A stretch of 64,000 bases of DNA from the NCBI RefSeq assembly GCF_042432825.1, contig NZ_JBHLWN010000049.1:1-64000 (forward strand), written 5' to 3'. Shown here piece by piece: positions 8,420 through 16,692 of the stretch (the stretch's first letter is position 1; each line of letters starts with the position of its first letter). A model generated the notes under the pieces. That model was not told the origin of the DNA and ran no database searches. It was given only the letters and a program-made list of their open reading frames with translations. Origin of the DNA: Gordoniibacillus chartarius. GTDB lineage: Bacteria > Bacillota > Bacilli > Paenibacillales > NBRC-103111. The translations under genes and the position numbers were made by a program.

Positions 8420-9325
8420 TTACCTTGCCGTTTCCGTCCGAAGCTGCTGTCGATGCTGCGCCAGCATCCGGTTCATCCTGCGAGCCATGTCATGCGCGGT
8501 ATCTTTCATCACCGTCAATTCGGCGCGGATTTGTTGCGGTTCCATGTCCTTCAGTTTCTCTGGCACACGATGAAAGCGGAAGGAAGACGTATCCACGCCG
8601 AACTGTTTGCACAGGATGTAAGAAGCGCAGTATGCATGAAACGTAAAATCGGAGCGACTGTAACGGCCATCTCCGCGATCCAGCTCCGCATGCGCCAACT
8701 CCTGCGCAAGCGATCGGAAAATATCCCCAGCATCCAGGCCGCGTCGGATGACAATATTTCTTGTATCCGGCTGGTAGAGCGCATGCATTTCCGGCGGAAG
8801 CGCATCGCCGATGACAATCGGGACGGGGGCGCGGTCCATCAGCGCTTTAATGCGCATCCGGTCGTCCGGATAGATCGGCTGTTCCCTCTTCTGGCTGGCC
8901 GTCGTTTGCGTGATGTCGAACATCCTTTTGGGGTTATAGCTAATGCCGGTGCTGCCGTCATCCCTCCGGTACTCCTCTCCCGGCTCCAAGATGTAAAAGC
9001 CGGTTTCCTTGCGGCGAATAAATACGCCTTGTTCTTTCCACGTATCAAAATCAGCGATGCGCGTCGCCTCTGGCCGCTGTGCGAGAATCAGAAGCGCATT
9101 GGATACGCTGTAGCGATCGAAGCGGCTTTGCACATCCAGATAACGCTGAAATTCATCGCCGCTTCGTGCAATGGACGATGTCGCGGCATCAATCGTCTCG
9201 TAAGTCCATTGCCTAAGTTCCTGCTTTTTCTGTGCCCAGGCTTCCTTGTCAAATGGTTGCTCGGACGGATTCGTGGATGATCGACTGGCTGCATCCTGAC
9301 GGAATAATTCGTCCAGATTGTTCAC
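8420..9325 (-). CDS. ArdC/LtrC-like protein with ImmA/IrrE-type metallopeptidase-like domain
   Basis: Residues about 35-110 match the ArdC-type N-terminal domain (FDRYSVSNALLILAQRPEAT ... WKEQGVFIRRKETGF), also found at the start of the giant protein at 19120-26397. Residues about 150-250 resemble the zinc-peptidase-like second domain. The expected HExxH reads QELAH here, so the first zinc ligand is Gln and peptidase activity is doubtful. ArdC proteins bind single-stranded DNA and protect incoming conjugative DNA; that role is inferred. Start GTG 9325 overlaps the end of the PcfB-like gene by 4 bases. Confidence 0.7.
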   Translation of the reverse strand: MNNLDELFRQDAASRSSTNPSEQPFDKEAWAQKKQELRQWTYETIDAATSSIARSGDEFQRYLDVQSRFDRYSVSNALLILAQRPEATRIADFDTWKEQGVFIRRKETGFYILEPGEEYRRDDGSTGISYNPKRMFDITQTTASQKREQPIYPDDRMRIKALMDRAPVPIVIGDALPPEMHALYQPDTRNIVIRRGLDAGDIFRSLAQELAHAELDRGDGRYSRSDFTFHAYCASYILCKQFGVDTSSFRFHRVPEKLKDMEPQQIRAELTVMKDTAHDMARRMNRMLAQHRQQLRTETAR

Positions 9326-10218
9326 TTGGCTTTCCCTCGCTTTCGAGATCCGTTGGATTTGGTTTTCCCCGTCTTCGCTTTACCGGCATTTCGCTCGCTG
9401 CGTTTGGGAAGCGACGGTTCCTTGACCATCTGACGCCGTTCTTTCTCCGCCCTCCGATTTTCTTCCCGAATCTCGCGCAGCAGTTCACGGATCGATGGCC
9501 ACTGCTGCACTGTCTCGGCTTTCGGTTCAATCGTACCCCTTGCGGATTCTTCGCTGCGCCCTGAGGTAGGCTCGGACGGATGGGGCGGCTCCGTCGTCGC
9601 CATCGTGGGGTTTGGTTGGTCGTGCGCCGGGAAAGTCGGCTGCTTTGATTTGTTCTCCTGCATCAATTCGTCCAAAAAATCGTCGGCGCTCTTTTCCGTA
9701 GTCGTTCCCTTGGCCGCGATTTCTTGCTCCGCCGTCCGTTGCTGGGTTTGGTCCAATGCTCGCACATGATCTTGCTCGGACGTATGTTGAACGGGCTGCT
9801 TTCCGGCGCGGGATTTTTCAATTTCGCTTTTAATGCTGGCCGTATCCACGGTCGCCAGTTTGAAGCGCTCGACAATACGGTTGATTTTGGATGCGTCCTC
9901 GGCCCGCACCATCACGTCGCACAATCCATCGACATTCTTTTTGTCTCGCAAGGCGCAGTACAGAACCCCGTATCGCTTGGCTTCCTTGCAGAACGTCGGC
10001 AAATCCTCATTTTTAACGGCAAACACTTTCAGTTCCTTGCCGCTGCGAAGCAAGCTTTCCAAACGAGTGCTGCCTTTCGTTCGTTTCTGCCCCTGCAGGG
10101 CGGCAAACAAATAGACGGCCAAATGCTTAGCGCCTTCGCCGGAAATCTTGGCCATCACCTCGATGCCCCGCAGACTCATATTGACGACCTGATCGGCCGC
10201 CTCGGCTCCACTGCTCAT
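9322..10218 (-). CDS. PcfB-family (DUF3801) conjugation protein
   Basis: 298 residues. The N-terminal 130 residues (AADQVVNMSLRGIEVMAKIS, then GAKHLAVYLFAALQG, then FAVKNEDLPTFCKEAKRYGV) are characteristic of PcfB/DUF3801 proteins, which accompany relaxases and coupling proteins on Gram-positive conjugative elements. The C-terminal half is low-complexity, rich in Glu, Lys, Arg and Thr, and ends in a Lys/Arg tract. It overlaps the relaxase gene by 92 bases in another frame, an unusually long overlap, and the next gene by 4. Confidence 0.8.
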   Translation of the reverse strand: MSSGAEAADQVVNMSLRGIEVMAKISGEGAKHLAVYLFAALQGQKRTKGSTRLESLLRSGKELKVFAVKNEDLPTFCKEAKRYGVLYCALRDKKNVDGLCDVMVRAEDASKINRIVERFKLATVDTASIKSEIEKSRAGKQPVQHTSEQDHVRALDQTQQRTAEQEIAAKGTTTEKSADDFLDELMQENKSKQPTFPAHDQPNPTMATTEPPHPSEPTSGRSEESARGTIEPKAETVQQWPSIRELLREIREENRRAEKERRQMVKEPSLPKRSERNAGKAKTGKTKSNGSRKRGKAK

Positions 10219-11551
10219 GGATGGAATCCTCCCTTCGTAATGGTTGATTTTGCTTGTTGCTACGAAGTACAGCCATCATTTCACCGGATCGGGCAAGGAT
10301 GCCCACACACAGTTTCACCTCCTTTCGGAGCGTGGCAAGCCGTTTGGATAGTACGGCGATTTGCTCCTTGTAAGCGACGATCTGGCTTTCCTCACAACGG
10401 CGAAGACGGTTGTACAGCGCCTTGCGTTCGCCGTAAAGTAGGAGCATCTCTTGCTGTGTGGCAGATACATAGTCCAAAAGCTGCTCCTTGCTTGAAATAC
10501 GATGCTGACAAAGCAGTTTCGTCTGCGCGGTAATTACCGATAAATGTCGCAGATCTTCCCGCAATAAAAAATGCGTCCTTCGCGGGGACGCACGATAACG
10601 GGGCAGGATACCCATTTCATATAAATAGCGTAGGTATAATGCTTGCAGGCCGCTGAACCGACGACCGGATCGAATCGTTCCTTTGTAAATGACGCGTTTC
10701 CTCCGAGGCATCGGCAAAGACGGTAATTTTCGGGGAACACGGTTTCGCAAAATGCGTTGCTTCAAAGCATCCTCCGTGTAATCTTCACCCAGACTGCGCA
10801 AACGAACGAAGCGTTCCTTACCAGGCGGGCGTACCGCCATATGCTTTACCGTCATTTTTACTTCATAGCCTTGCTTCTGCAACGCGGCGATAAACTGGGT
10901 CCAAGTCATCGATGCCGCAATCGCCTGATCCACATCGGTTCGAATCAGACCGCGCCAAGTCGGCTTGCCATCTCGATCCGCTCTCCATTCCCCGTAGTGT
11001 TTGGCTTTACCCGGCTCGGGTTGCTCAATGACTGACAATGCATGTTCCCGGCATAACCGGTCGGAAGTTTGCCGAAGCAGGGCGTAGGAGGCTTTGTTGT
11101 CGTAGTACCGTTTTCCGTCGATAAAGGAGACGGAATTCAGTACAAAGTGATTGTGCAAATGCTCTTTGTCCAAATGGGTCGATACGACGACTTCAAAGCG
11201 TTCTCCCCATAGCTCCTGCGCCAGCTTGACGCCGATGGTGTGTGCCATTTCCGGTGTCGTTTCGCCTGGTGAAAACGATTGGTATCCGTGAAACGCTACG
11301 ACGCCATCCATTTTTTGAAATTGACGCTTGGTGCGCTGCATTTGCTCGTAAGCGGTAAGCGGATCGCAATTAATACCGCTCACGTAGAGCTGCCTCTCTG
11401 TTTTGACATCCGATACAGCATATGTGAGCGCCTGTTGCAAACCTTCATTCTCGACGCGCCCTAAATCCGTTTTGTCGGGATTGGAAGCATAGTCCAGCAC
11501 GCGCTTGAGTCGGTCGGTAACGTCCCAGATTGCAGTTGTCGCCATACGCAT
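10127..11551 (-). CDS. Relaxase/mobilisation nuclease (MOBP-type)
   Basis: Nicks oriT and pilots the transferred strand. The relaxase domain occupies about the first 200 residues: a candidate catalytic Tyr near residue 21 (RVLDYASNPDKT), and the metal-binding motif HLDKEHLHNHFVLNS near residues 127-140. A helix-rich basic C-terminal half (RKLPSLPMPRRKRVIYKG ...) follows, common in relaxases of this type. The gene lies immediately downstream of mobC (8-base gap). Start at 11551 or at the in-frame ATG two codons later. Confidence 0.9.
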   Translation of the reverse strand: MRMATTAIWDVTDRLKRVLDYASNPDKTDLGRVENEGLQQALTYAVSDVKTERQLYVSGINCDPLTAYEQMQRTKRQFQKMDGVVAFHGYQSFSPGETTPEMAHTIGVKLAQELWGERFEVVVSTHLDKEHLHNHFVLNSVSFIDGKRYYDNKASYALLRQTSDRLCREHALSVIEQPEPGKAKHYGEWRADRDGKPTWRGLIRTDVDQAIAASMTWTQFIAALQKQGYEVKMTVKHMAVRPPGKERFVRLRSLGEDYTEDALKQRILRNRVPRKLPSLPMPRRKRVIYKGTIRSGRRFSGLQALYLRYLYEMGILPRYRASPRRTHFLLREDLRHLSVITAQTKLLCQHRISSKEQLLDYVSATQQEMLLLYGERKALYNRLRRCEESQIVAYKEQIAVLSKRLATLRKEVKLCVGILARSGEMMAVLRSNKQNQPLRREDSIHEQWSRGGRSGRQYESAGHRGDGQDFRRRR

Positions 11552-11558
11552 GCCCCCT

Positions 11559-11921
11559 TTACGGTGGATGTACGTTCAGATTCTCGAGCGGCTCGGTTCT
11601 AAGTTCCGGCGCTGTTACAGCCTGTTGAATGGATTGGACGGCGCGGCGCAACTGATCCGCCTCCTGCTGAAAAGCGGCCCGATCCAGATGCCCGGTCGCG
11701 TGCGCCTTCGCCGCCAACTGATTGAGATTATTGCCGATCGCGTGGAGCTCGCGCATCATCGCGTAATAGTCCAGCGGAGGCAACGCCTTGGGAACATAGC
11801 CGTTGATGAGCGCACGAATAAACGCTTCCTGAGAAAGCCCCGATTTCTTCACTTGAGTTACGAGGTGTTGCCGCTCCTTTTCATTCAGGCGTACTAGAAC
11901 ACGAATAGAACGTTTTCTCAT
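11559..11921 (-). CDS. mobC: MobC-like relaxosome accessory protein
   Basis: About 120 residues. The basic N-terminus RKRSIRVLVRLNEKERQHL is a ribbon-helix-helix-like DNA-binding segment and is followed by the MobC signature REL..IGNNLNQLAAKAH. ATG 11921 is chosen because AAAGGAGTGATCG precedes it; the longer frame to 11999 has no such site. It is directly upstream of the relaxase and next to the oriT-like region, as is usual for MobC. Confidence 0.85.
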   Translation of the reverse strand: MRKRSIRVLVRLNEKERQHLVTQVKKSGLSQEAFIRALINGYVPKALPPLDYYAMMRELHAIGNNLNQLAAKAHATGHLDRAAFQQEADQLRRAVQSIQQAVTAPELRTEPLENLNVHPP

Positions 11922-12028
11922 TCGATCACTCCTTTCAAATTTGCTGTGTAAAACAATCGTTACCGAGATGAACGAGTTACCTGCAACACATTCGATCATC
12001 TAACCGGAGGCATCGAAACAGAGGGGTC

Positions 12029-12110
12029 TTAGGGGCAAAGCCCCTAACAAGTGAATTTGGCTAGCCAAATTCAGTGCTTGCTACAACACGAGACGTTCGT
12101 CTCGTGTTGT
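12029..12110. other. Probable origin of transfer (three stacked perfect inverted repeats)
   Basis: Three perfect hairpins in 82 bases, upstream of mobC: TTAGGGGC/GCCCCTAA with loop AAA (12029-12047); GAATTTGGC/GCCAAATTC with a 2-base centre (12053-12072); and a 13-base arm pair ACAACACGAGACG/CGTCTCGTGTTGT with loop TT (12083-12110). A further repeat CCACAATT/AATTGTGG follows at about 12210-12238. Dense inverted repeats beside mobC and the relaxase are the hallmark of oriT. The nick site cannot be placed from sequence alone. Confidence 0.65.
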
Positions 12111-12244
12111 CTTCAAGGCACCCGCCGGGAAGAAGAGAGGGAGCAGGTTGCACGAATCAATTGGTCACATCAGACGAAACATCGGCGATCCCTTATCACC
12201 AATCGATCCACAATTGATCCACAAGAAGTGAATTGTGGTAATGA

Positions 12245-12291
12245 AAATGCAGAAAAGCCTTTCCCCAGGGTGGAAAGGCTTTTCTGCATTT
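12245..12291. terminator. Long perfect hairpin, bidirectional terminator
   Basis: Two perfectly complementary 20-base arms (12245-12264 and 12272-12291) around a 7-base loop, each flanked by A/T. It overlaps the stop codon of the deacetylase gene and closes its transcript; it also insulates the oriT region from it. Confidence 0.75.
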
Positions 12292-13615
12292 AATGCATAC
12301 TATCCAACAATTCGGCGCGAACCGGGTCCAGCACCTCGTTCGCATCGAACATGTCGACCAGCTTAGATTGCTGAGTTTTCAGGGCGATACCGTCAATATG
12401 CCTGCGGTCCATCATGAGCGAATCGGGCATCCATTTCAAGTAAGGGGCCGGTCCAACGGAGCAGAGCACGGTGAAGCCGGCTTTCAGCAGGGCTGCATAT
12501 TTCGGGTCACCTGGCAGAACACTGCTGCCAAATGGATACACGTATATATTGGTCGGGCCCGTCAATGTTTCCACTTCGTCCTTCCATCTCGCGGTATCCT
12601 CGGTAAGACGGTCTAAGCCCACTTTCCTTGCGTCAAGATGCCCGTATCCGTGCGATGCGAACGACCAGCCTGTCGATTTCAGCCGATCGATTATACGAAG
12701 CGCTCCTTGTTTCTCTTCCTCGTAGTTCGGGGCATCCTTCTTGTTCGTGCGATAGCCGAGAACGCCCTCATAACCAGTAAGCGCAATGAGCCCTTTGGCT
12801 CCGTTCAATGAGAAGTCGGGATGCACCTTGACGAAATCGTCTAGGATCGGCACGATCTCGTTGTCGCGCGACGTGATTTTCTCGCCTTTCGGGCTGACCG
12901 AATAAGTGGCGATCTCCCCGTTGTCGTCGATAACAAGTTTATTTGCATTTCCGTTCTGCAGCATATAGTCGTAATAGTTCATGTCGTCGATCGAGAGAAC
13001 AATCGGTTTTTTGCCTTTGGGCAGACGAAGTTCCTTCGCTTTCGTCTGTTTTTTTCCGTCAGCTTCCTGCAATTCGTAAATCGAGTTCAGGTCGATCAGC
13101 ATGAAGTTGTGTTTATAGAGAGAATCAATAATGGCCTTGAATTCCTTAACCGTGACGAACCAGTCATCGTACCCTCGCGACATGCGATCGCCGTCAAAAG
13201 CCAACTCGGGATATATCACCAATGGATGGAAAAAGATATGTTCGATCGGCCCATGGTACGGAACGAGATCCTCATCGGTCTGCGAAATTCCCCCGCCTTC
13301 GTTACCAGGCACAGCGGAACTCCCGGCGTTATGGGAAGAACCGTCCGGCGTCGGCCTACCATCAATTTTTCCAGAAGAACCGGAAGCATCTCCTCCCTCC
13401 GATATGGCTGCTTCTCCTCCTTGCGGCGAGATTCCCGATTTAAAAGGATCCGTATTCGACATTTGCGTCGATTGACCCTTACCCTTCCCGGTTGCTGCCG
13501 ACCATTCTGGTACCGAACCGTCCGAAGTTCTATCTCCGCTTCCCTGCGTGGCTTTGCAACCGGCAACAATCAAGTTCATCAACATGACAGCTATTGCGAT
13601 TTTCAACCATTTCAT
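12290..13615 (-). CDS. Polysaccharide deacetylase-family lipoprotein
   Basis: Secreted and lipid-anchored: the signal peptide WLKIAIAVMLMNLIVAGC ends in a lipobox with Cys about 19. A low-complexity Ser/Gly linker of about 80 residues leads to a NodB/CE4-like domain: IVLSIDDMNYYDYM (one Asp of the usual pair kept) and FASHGYGHLDARKVG with paired His. This fold removes acetyl groups from cell-wall or capsule sugars. ATG 13615 has AAAAGGAG upstream. About 441 residues. A wall-remodelling role during conjugation, replacing a muramidase, is an inference. Confidence 0.8.
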   Translation of the reverse strand: MKWLKIAIAVMLMNLIVAGCKATQGSGDRTSDGSVPEWSAATGKGKGQSTQMSNTDPFKSGISPQGGEAAISEGGDASGSSGKIDGRPTPDGSSHNAGSSAVPGNEGGGISQTDEDLVPYHGPIEHIFFHPLVIYPELAFDGDRMSRGYDDWFVTVKEFKAIIDSLYKHNFMLIDLNSIYELQEADGKKQTKAKELRLPKGKKPIVLSIDDMNYYDYMLQNGNANKLVIDDNGEIATYSVSPKGEKITSRDNEIVPILDDFVKVHPDFSLNGAKGLIALTGYEGVLGYRTNKKDAPNYEEEKQGALRIIDRLKSTGWSFASHGYGHLDARKVGLDRLTEDTARWKDEVETLTGPTNIYVYPFGSSVLPGDPKYAALLKAGFTVLCSVGPAPYLKWMPDSLMMDRRHIDGIALKTQQSKLVDMFDANEVLDPVRAELLDSMH

Positions 13616-14359
13616 ATAATCACGGCTCCTTTTCCCATATAGACGCAAGGAAAGCCCGCAATGTTCAAATAGTCAGCCAGGATTCTACACAAAATTTCAT
13701 CATACAGCAAAAATCTTGGTATAGAAAGTTATCAAGTGCTTTATCGTGCTTTATCGCATTATTGAACTTAAACTTTTTATAACGTCACAAATAGAGGTCG
13801 ATTCTTTTAACGCCTCCTTCACCCTTATTCTTCCTTTCTAACATGTTGCATGGCTACCAAAGTTGGTCTTGGCTTTTTTACCGAATACTCGTACCACCAT
13901 TTGTATCCGTACGAGAAGGCTGCAAGCATACAACCGTAGCGCCGTTTTGAGATGATTCGAGGCTTTTTGAGCCCGTTTACCGATTTTACGATAATTGGGT
14001 GGATTCAGCCAGCATATGCCTTTCCAATCTTGCTCGCAAGCCATCCAGTGAAGTATCTCCCACATTGTTGTTTAGCATTAGTCAGGTTATCGTCGGTCTG
14101 ACGCTGATTTCCATTAGTCGAGCATCATGTGATTACCAGAGCAGCAGCTAAAGCCATCATTTTGATGATTTTCAAGGTTTCTTGCCCCCAAGCAGTAATC
14201 TTGATACTATCATTAATGTCTATGTATTGACACATTTGGCAAGTTAAAAGTCACGAAATTGAATGGGGAAATTTTGAATTATTGGCCAGTTCAAGAGAAC
14301 CCCCCGATATAACTCAAATAGACGCCGATTCACTCAGCGTCTTGCTCTGAACTTTTTTG
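13616..14359. other. Gene-poor gap with a decayed ORF
   Basis: AT-rich stretch between the deacetylase and the toxin gene. It includes a short direct repeat (GTGCTTTATC twice, about 13737-13758) and the decayed ORF listed at 13825-14160. The remaining sequence up to 14359 shows no gene, RNA or insertion-sequence end that I can recognise. Confidence 0.4.
13825..14160 (-). pseudogene. Possible remnant of a small exported protein
   Basis: Read leftward from ATG 14160 the frame starts MMALAAALVIT, then a TGA, then CSTNGNQRQTDDNLTNAKQQ, a second stop after GKAYAG, and continues to a TAA at 13825. The hydrophobic start followed by Cys looks like a lipoprotein signal interrupted by a stop. Another frame (13838-14065) is open for 75 codons but resembles nothing known to me. 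Weakly supported. Confidence 0.25.
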
Positions 14360-14677
14360 TTATCTCACCAACCAGCGGTGATCCTGGCGGCAGTCTACAA
14401 TGAAATCGACATACACGATTTCATCCTGAATTTGATACAATACCAGATACCATTTTTCCACGAACATCCTGTGATACTTGTTTGACGGAATAAATTCCAC
14501 TTCCAGAAAAGGATAGCGTTCCGGCAATCGCGCCAAGGAACGTATCGCATTCAGCAATTCGTTCTTTGTTTTTCGCGCCGCATCCGGACTTTTCTCTGCG
14601 AGAAATCGCACATGAGCCGCCAGCATTTGGCGGGCGCGATCGGAAACGATGATTTTATATCGGGGCATCTTTTCCAT
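14360..14677 (-). CDS. RelE/ParE-family toxin
   Basis: About 105 residues with the compact RelE/ParE fold pattern: PRYKIIVSDRARQMLAAHVR, a helical middle with LARLPERYPFLE, then the strand-rich end YHRMFVEKWYLVLYQIQ and IVYVDFIVDCRQD. ATG 14677 lies 6 bases after GAGG and inside the end of the antitoxin gene, the classic coupled arrangement. Toxins of this class cleave ribosome-bound mRNA or poison gyrase; which applies is unknown. It likely stabilises the element. Confidence 0.85.
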   Translation of the reverse strand: MEKMPRYKIIVSDRARQMLAAHVRFLAEKSPDAARKTKNELLNAIRSLARLPERYPFLEVEFIPSNKYHRMFVEKWYLVLYQIQDEIVYVDFIVDCRQDHRWLVR

Positions 14678-14954
14678 GCTGCACCTCGTCAATAATGCCC
14701 TCCAGGTAAGCGTCCAGTTCATCCGGCGTCACACCAACACGGCCAGCCATACGATCTTCTTGCACAGCGAGCAGTTCTTCGCGCAACTTTAACATCTTCT
14801 CGCGGCGGGAGAACGTCTCGATATCCATCACGACGAGATCGCCTTCACCGTTCTTGGTCAAATAAACCGGTTCCCCGGATGATTTGCATAAATCGGCGAT
14901 TTCATTATAGTTTTGCCGGATACTGGCAGAAGGCTTGATAATCATCTTGTTCAC
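14655..14954 (-). CDS. Phd/YefM-family antitoxin
   Basis: 99 residues: N-terminal DNA-binding segment IKPSASIRQNYNEIADLCK, the Phd/YefM core PVYLTKNGEGDLVVMDIETF, and an acidic C-terminus (DELDAYLEGIIDEVQHGKD) that would bind the toxin. It precedes and overlaps the toxin gene by 23 bases. A consensus-like promoter and inverted repeat lie just upstream, fitting autoregulation. Confidence 0.88.
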   Translation of the reverse strand: MNKMIIKPSASIRQNYNEIADLCKSSGEPVYLTKNGEGDLVVMDIETFSRREKMLKLREELLAVQEDRMAGRVGVTPDELDAYLEGIIDEVQHGKDAPI

Positions 14955-14957
14955 CCC

Positions 14958-15009
14958 TTGTATAGCTGTATACTGACTTTATTATATCCATTACATGCTA
15001 TACAATCAA
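14958..15009 (-). promoter_or_regulatory. Promoter and inverted-repeat operator of the toxin-antitoxin pair
   Basis: Leftward promoter: -35 TTGATT (15004-15009), 17-base spacer, -10 TATAAT (14981-14986). Perfect 9-base arms TTGTATAGC (14958-14966) and GCTATACAA (14997-15005) flank the -10 and touch the -35, as expected for an operator bound by the antitoxin complex. The antitoxin SD (AAGGGGTGA) follows. Confidence 0.7.
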
Positions 15010-15068
15010 TGAGATTGCGCTTATCCCCAAATATATCCACATCTCATCCACATGCTGTGCATTTCCCC

Positions 15069-16013
15069 TCATCGAGATGGCGCTTCGCGTCTTCTTCGAA
15101 ATTCCATCAACTCATTGTTTACATCCTTGCTAACTTTGGGCGGCTCATCGGATATGAGAAGAGCGGGGGAGAGGAGTCTCTGAATCGTCGCTGCCGCCAA
15201 TCGCCCGGGCTCGTCATTGTCTAAGTGCAATACGAGTCGGCTTACTTGTGGAAAGCATTGCAAATAATGCGTTAGGGCAATTGGAGGAATAGCGTCAACC
15301 CCATTTGTTTTGGGCCTGTATATTCCAGCTAGCGATAGCTTATGCGCATGCCGCCAATCCCGACCGGTGAGATGTTCCAACGTACAGTAAGATAAAAGAT
15401 CAATGGCACTCTCAAACAAATGCAATTCCGTACTGCTCTCTGAGGCTGGAATTGAAAACGAATACCGCTTATCACTGCCTGCAGCTTCTCCCATATAACG
15501 GGTGCTTGTCGTTCCGCGTATCGCAGCATAACGTGGGTTCCCTTCTTGGTCAAAACCGACGAATACCGCATTGTGATAACGCCGGCTTTCATATAATCGC
15601 CCGGTTTCAAGACAAAATTCGATCAACTTACGATGGATGCCGCGTTTCCTGAGGTAGGCCATGACGCGATGCGATGTACAATTCGGTTTTGGAAGTTCAA
15701 ACCGCGTTAGGCGATTTTGCGAAAGTTGAGGAAATGTAGGCACACTGTTCGGATGAACGTCTTCAATTAGCAACACCGCATCGGGAAATGAAAGACCCCG
15801 CACTTTGATCAAATAATCCAGCGCTGAACGCCCGCCAATGCCCCTCGACCACCAGTACCATTTACCGTTGGAAATCTTCAAACTATCGTGCGACCTGGTG
15901 GAGTAGACGTTACGAGAGCAACGTACCAGTTCCGCAGGCTCGTACATTTGCAAATATGTGAGCAAATCCAATCTTTTTGCACGTTCAATCTGTTCTTTAC
16001 TTACGTAGCCCAT
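15069..16013 (-). CDS. DUF3991/Toprim-type primase-like protein
   Basis: About 314 residues. The N-terminus (SKEQIERAKRLDLLTYLQ ... RSHDSLKISNGKWYWWSRG, then GGRSALDYLIKVRGLSFPDA) matches the DNA-primase-like zinc/CHC2-type fold of DUF3991 proteins. The C-terminal half has Toprim features: LHLFESAIDLLSYCTL (acidic residue of motif 1) and RLVLHLDNDEPGRLAA (the DxD-type motif). ATG 16013 has AAAGGAGC upstream. Such proteins serve replication or second-strand priming of conjugative elements; the specific role is inferred. Confidence 0.8.
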   Translation of the reverse strand: MGYVSKEQIERAKRLDLLTYLQMYEPAELVRCSRNVYSTRSHDSLKISNGKWYWWSRGIGGRSALDYLIKVRGLSFPDAVLLIEDVHPNSVPTFPQLSQNRLTRFELPKPNCTSHRVMAYLRKRGIHRKLIEFCLETGRLYESRRYHNAVFVGFDQEGNPRYAAIRGTTSTRYMGEAAGSDKRYSFSIPASESSTELHLFESAIDLLSYCTLEHLTGRDWRHAHKLSLAGIYRPKTNGVDAIPPIALTHYLQCFPQVSRLVLHLDNDEPGRLAAATIQRLLSPALLISDEPPKVSKDVNNELMEFRRRREAPSR

Positions 16014-16184
16014 CGCCGCAGCTCCTTTCCAAAGAAGTAACTTAGACATGACAACTTTTTACAAGTTGAGCCTGAACTTAGTGTAATTATGTTACATTCC
16101 GACCTCTCCCACGACTATTGAGTTCTTTTCCAATATGTCCATCTGACTAATCGAGATCCAAGCAGCATCCGATGATTATATCGT

Positions 16185-16478
16185 TCATCGCACCTTACCC
16201 TTACTCTTCCTTTTGGGATACAGGTAAGCGCTGCCTTCTCTCAATTCCGTAGCACCTTTCATTTTCATGAATGCGTCTAAATCGCCTTCGTAAACTTGAC
16301 TGGTCACCCCGTTTGAATCACGGATATAATAGTACGTGTCACCAAATCCGTTCTTCTCTTTGGAAATCAACTCCAATGTTGGCACGGTTTCACCCTCCTC
16401 GGTCAAGGTGGTTCCGTAACAAAAAGGCGGTAGAATCGGGCAAATACATCCGCCGCTGCTTGGTATGGCATACAACAT
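16185..16478 (-). CDS. Hypothetical small protein
   Basis: About 97 residues from ATG 16478, preceded by GGAGG with a 7-base spacer. It begins LYAIPSSGGCICPILPPFCY after Met, with three Cys near the start, then a strand-rich domain (DTYYYIRDSNGVTSQVYEG) and a basic tail (YPKRKSKGKVR). No family recognised. It lies between the primase-like and Fic-like genes in the same direction. Confidence 0.5.
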   Translation of the reverse strand: MLYAIPSSGGCICPILPPFCYGTTLTEEGETVPTLELISKEKNGFGDTYYYIRDSNGVTSQVYEGDLDAFMKMKGATELREGSAYLYPKRKSKGKVR

Positions 16479-16692
16479 ATTCATTCCTCCAGAAATGAGA
16501 AATGGACCCCCAAAGCGGGAGTCCATCGTCGTGTAATTTATGAGCTTTAATAATTGGACTTTCTTCGACCTGCGAAATGCGACGCATCGAAGGCATCTTA
16601 TCCTAAAAAACAAAAAAACTTGCCACGCCTTGAAGTGCAAACAAATTTTTTATCGGTAACACGATAATTTATCGTTCCTTGTCCGGTTCCCA

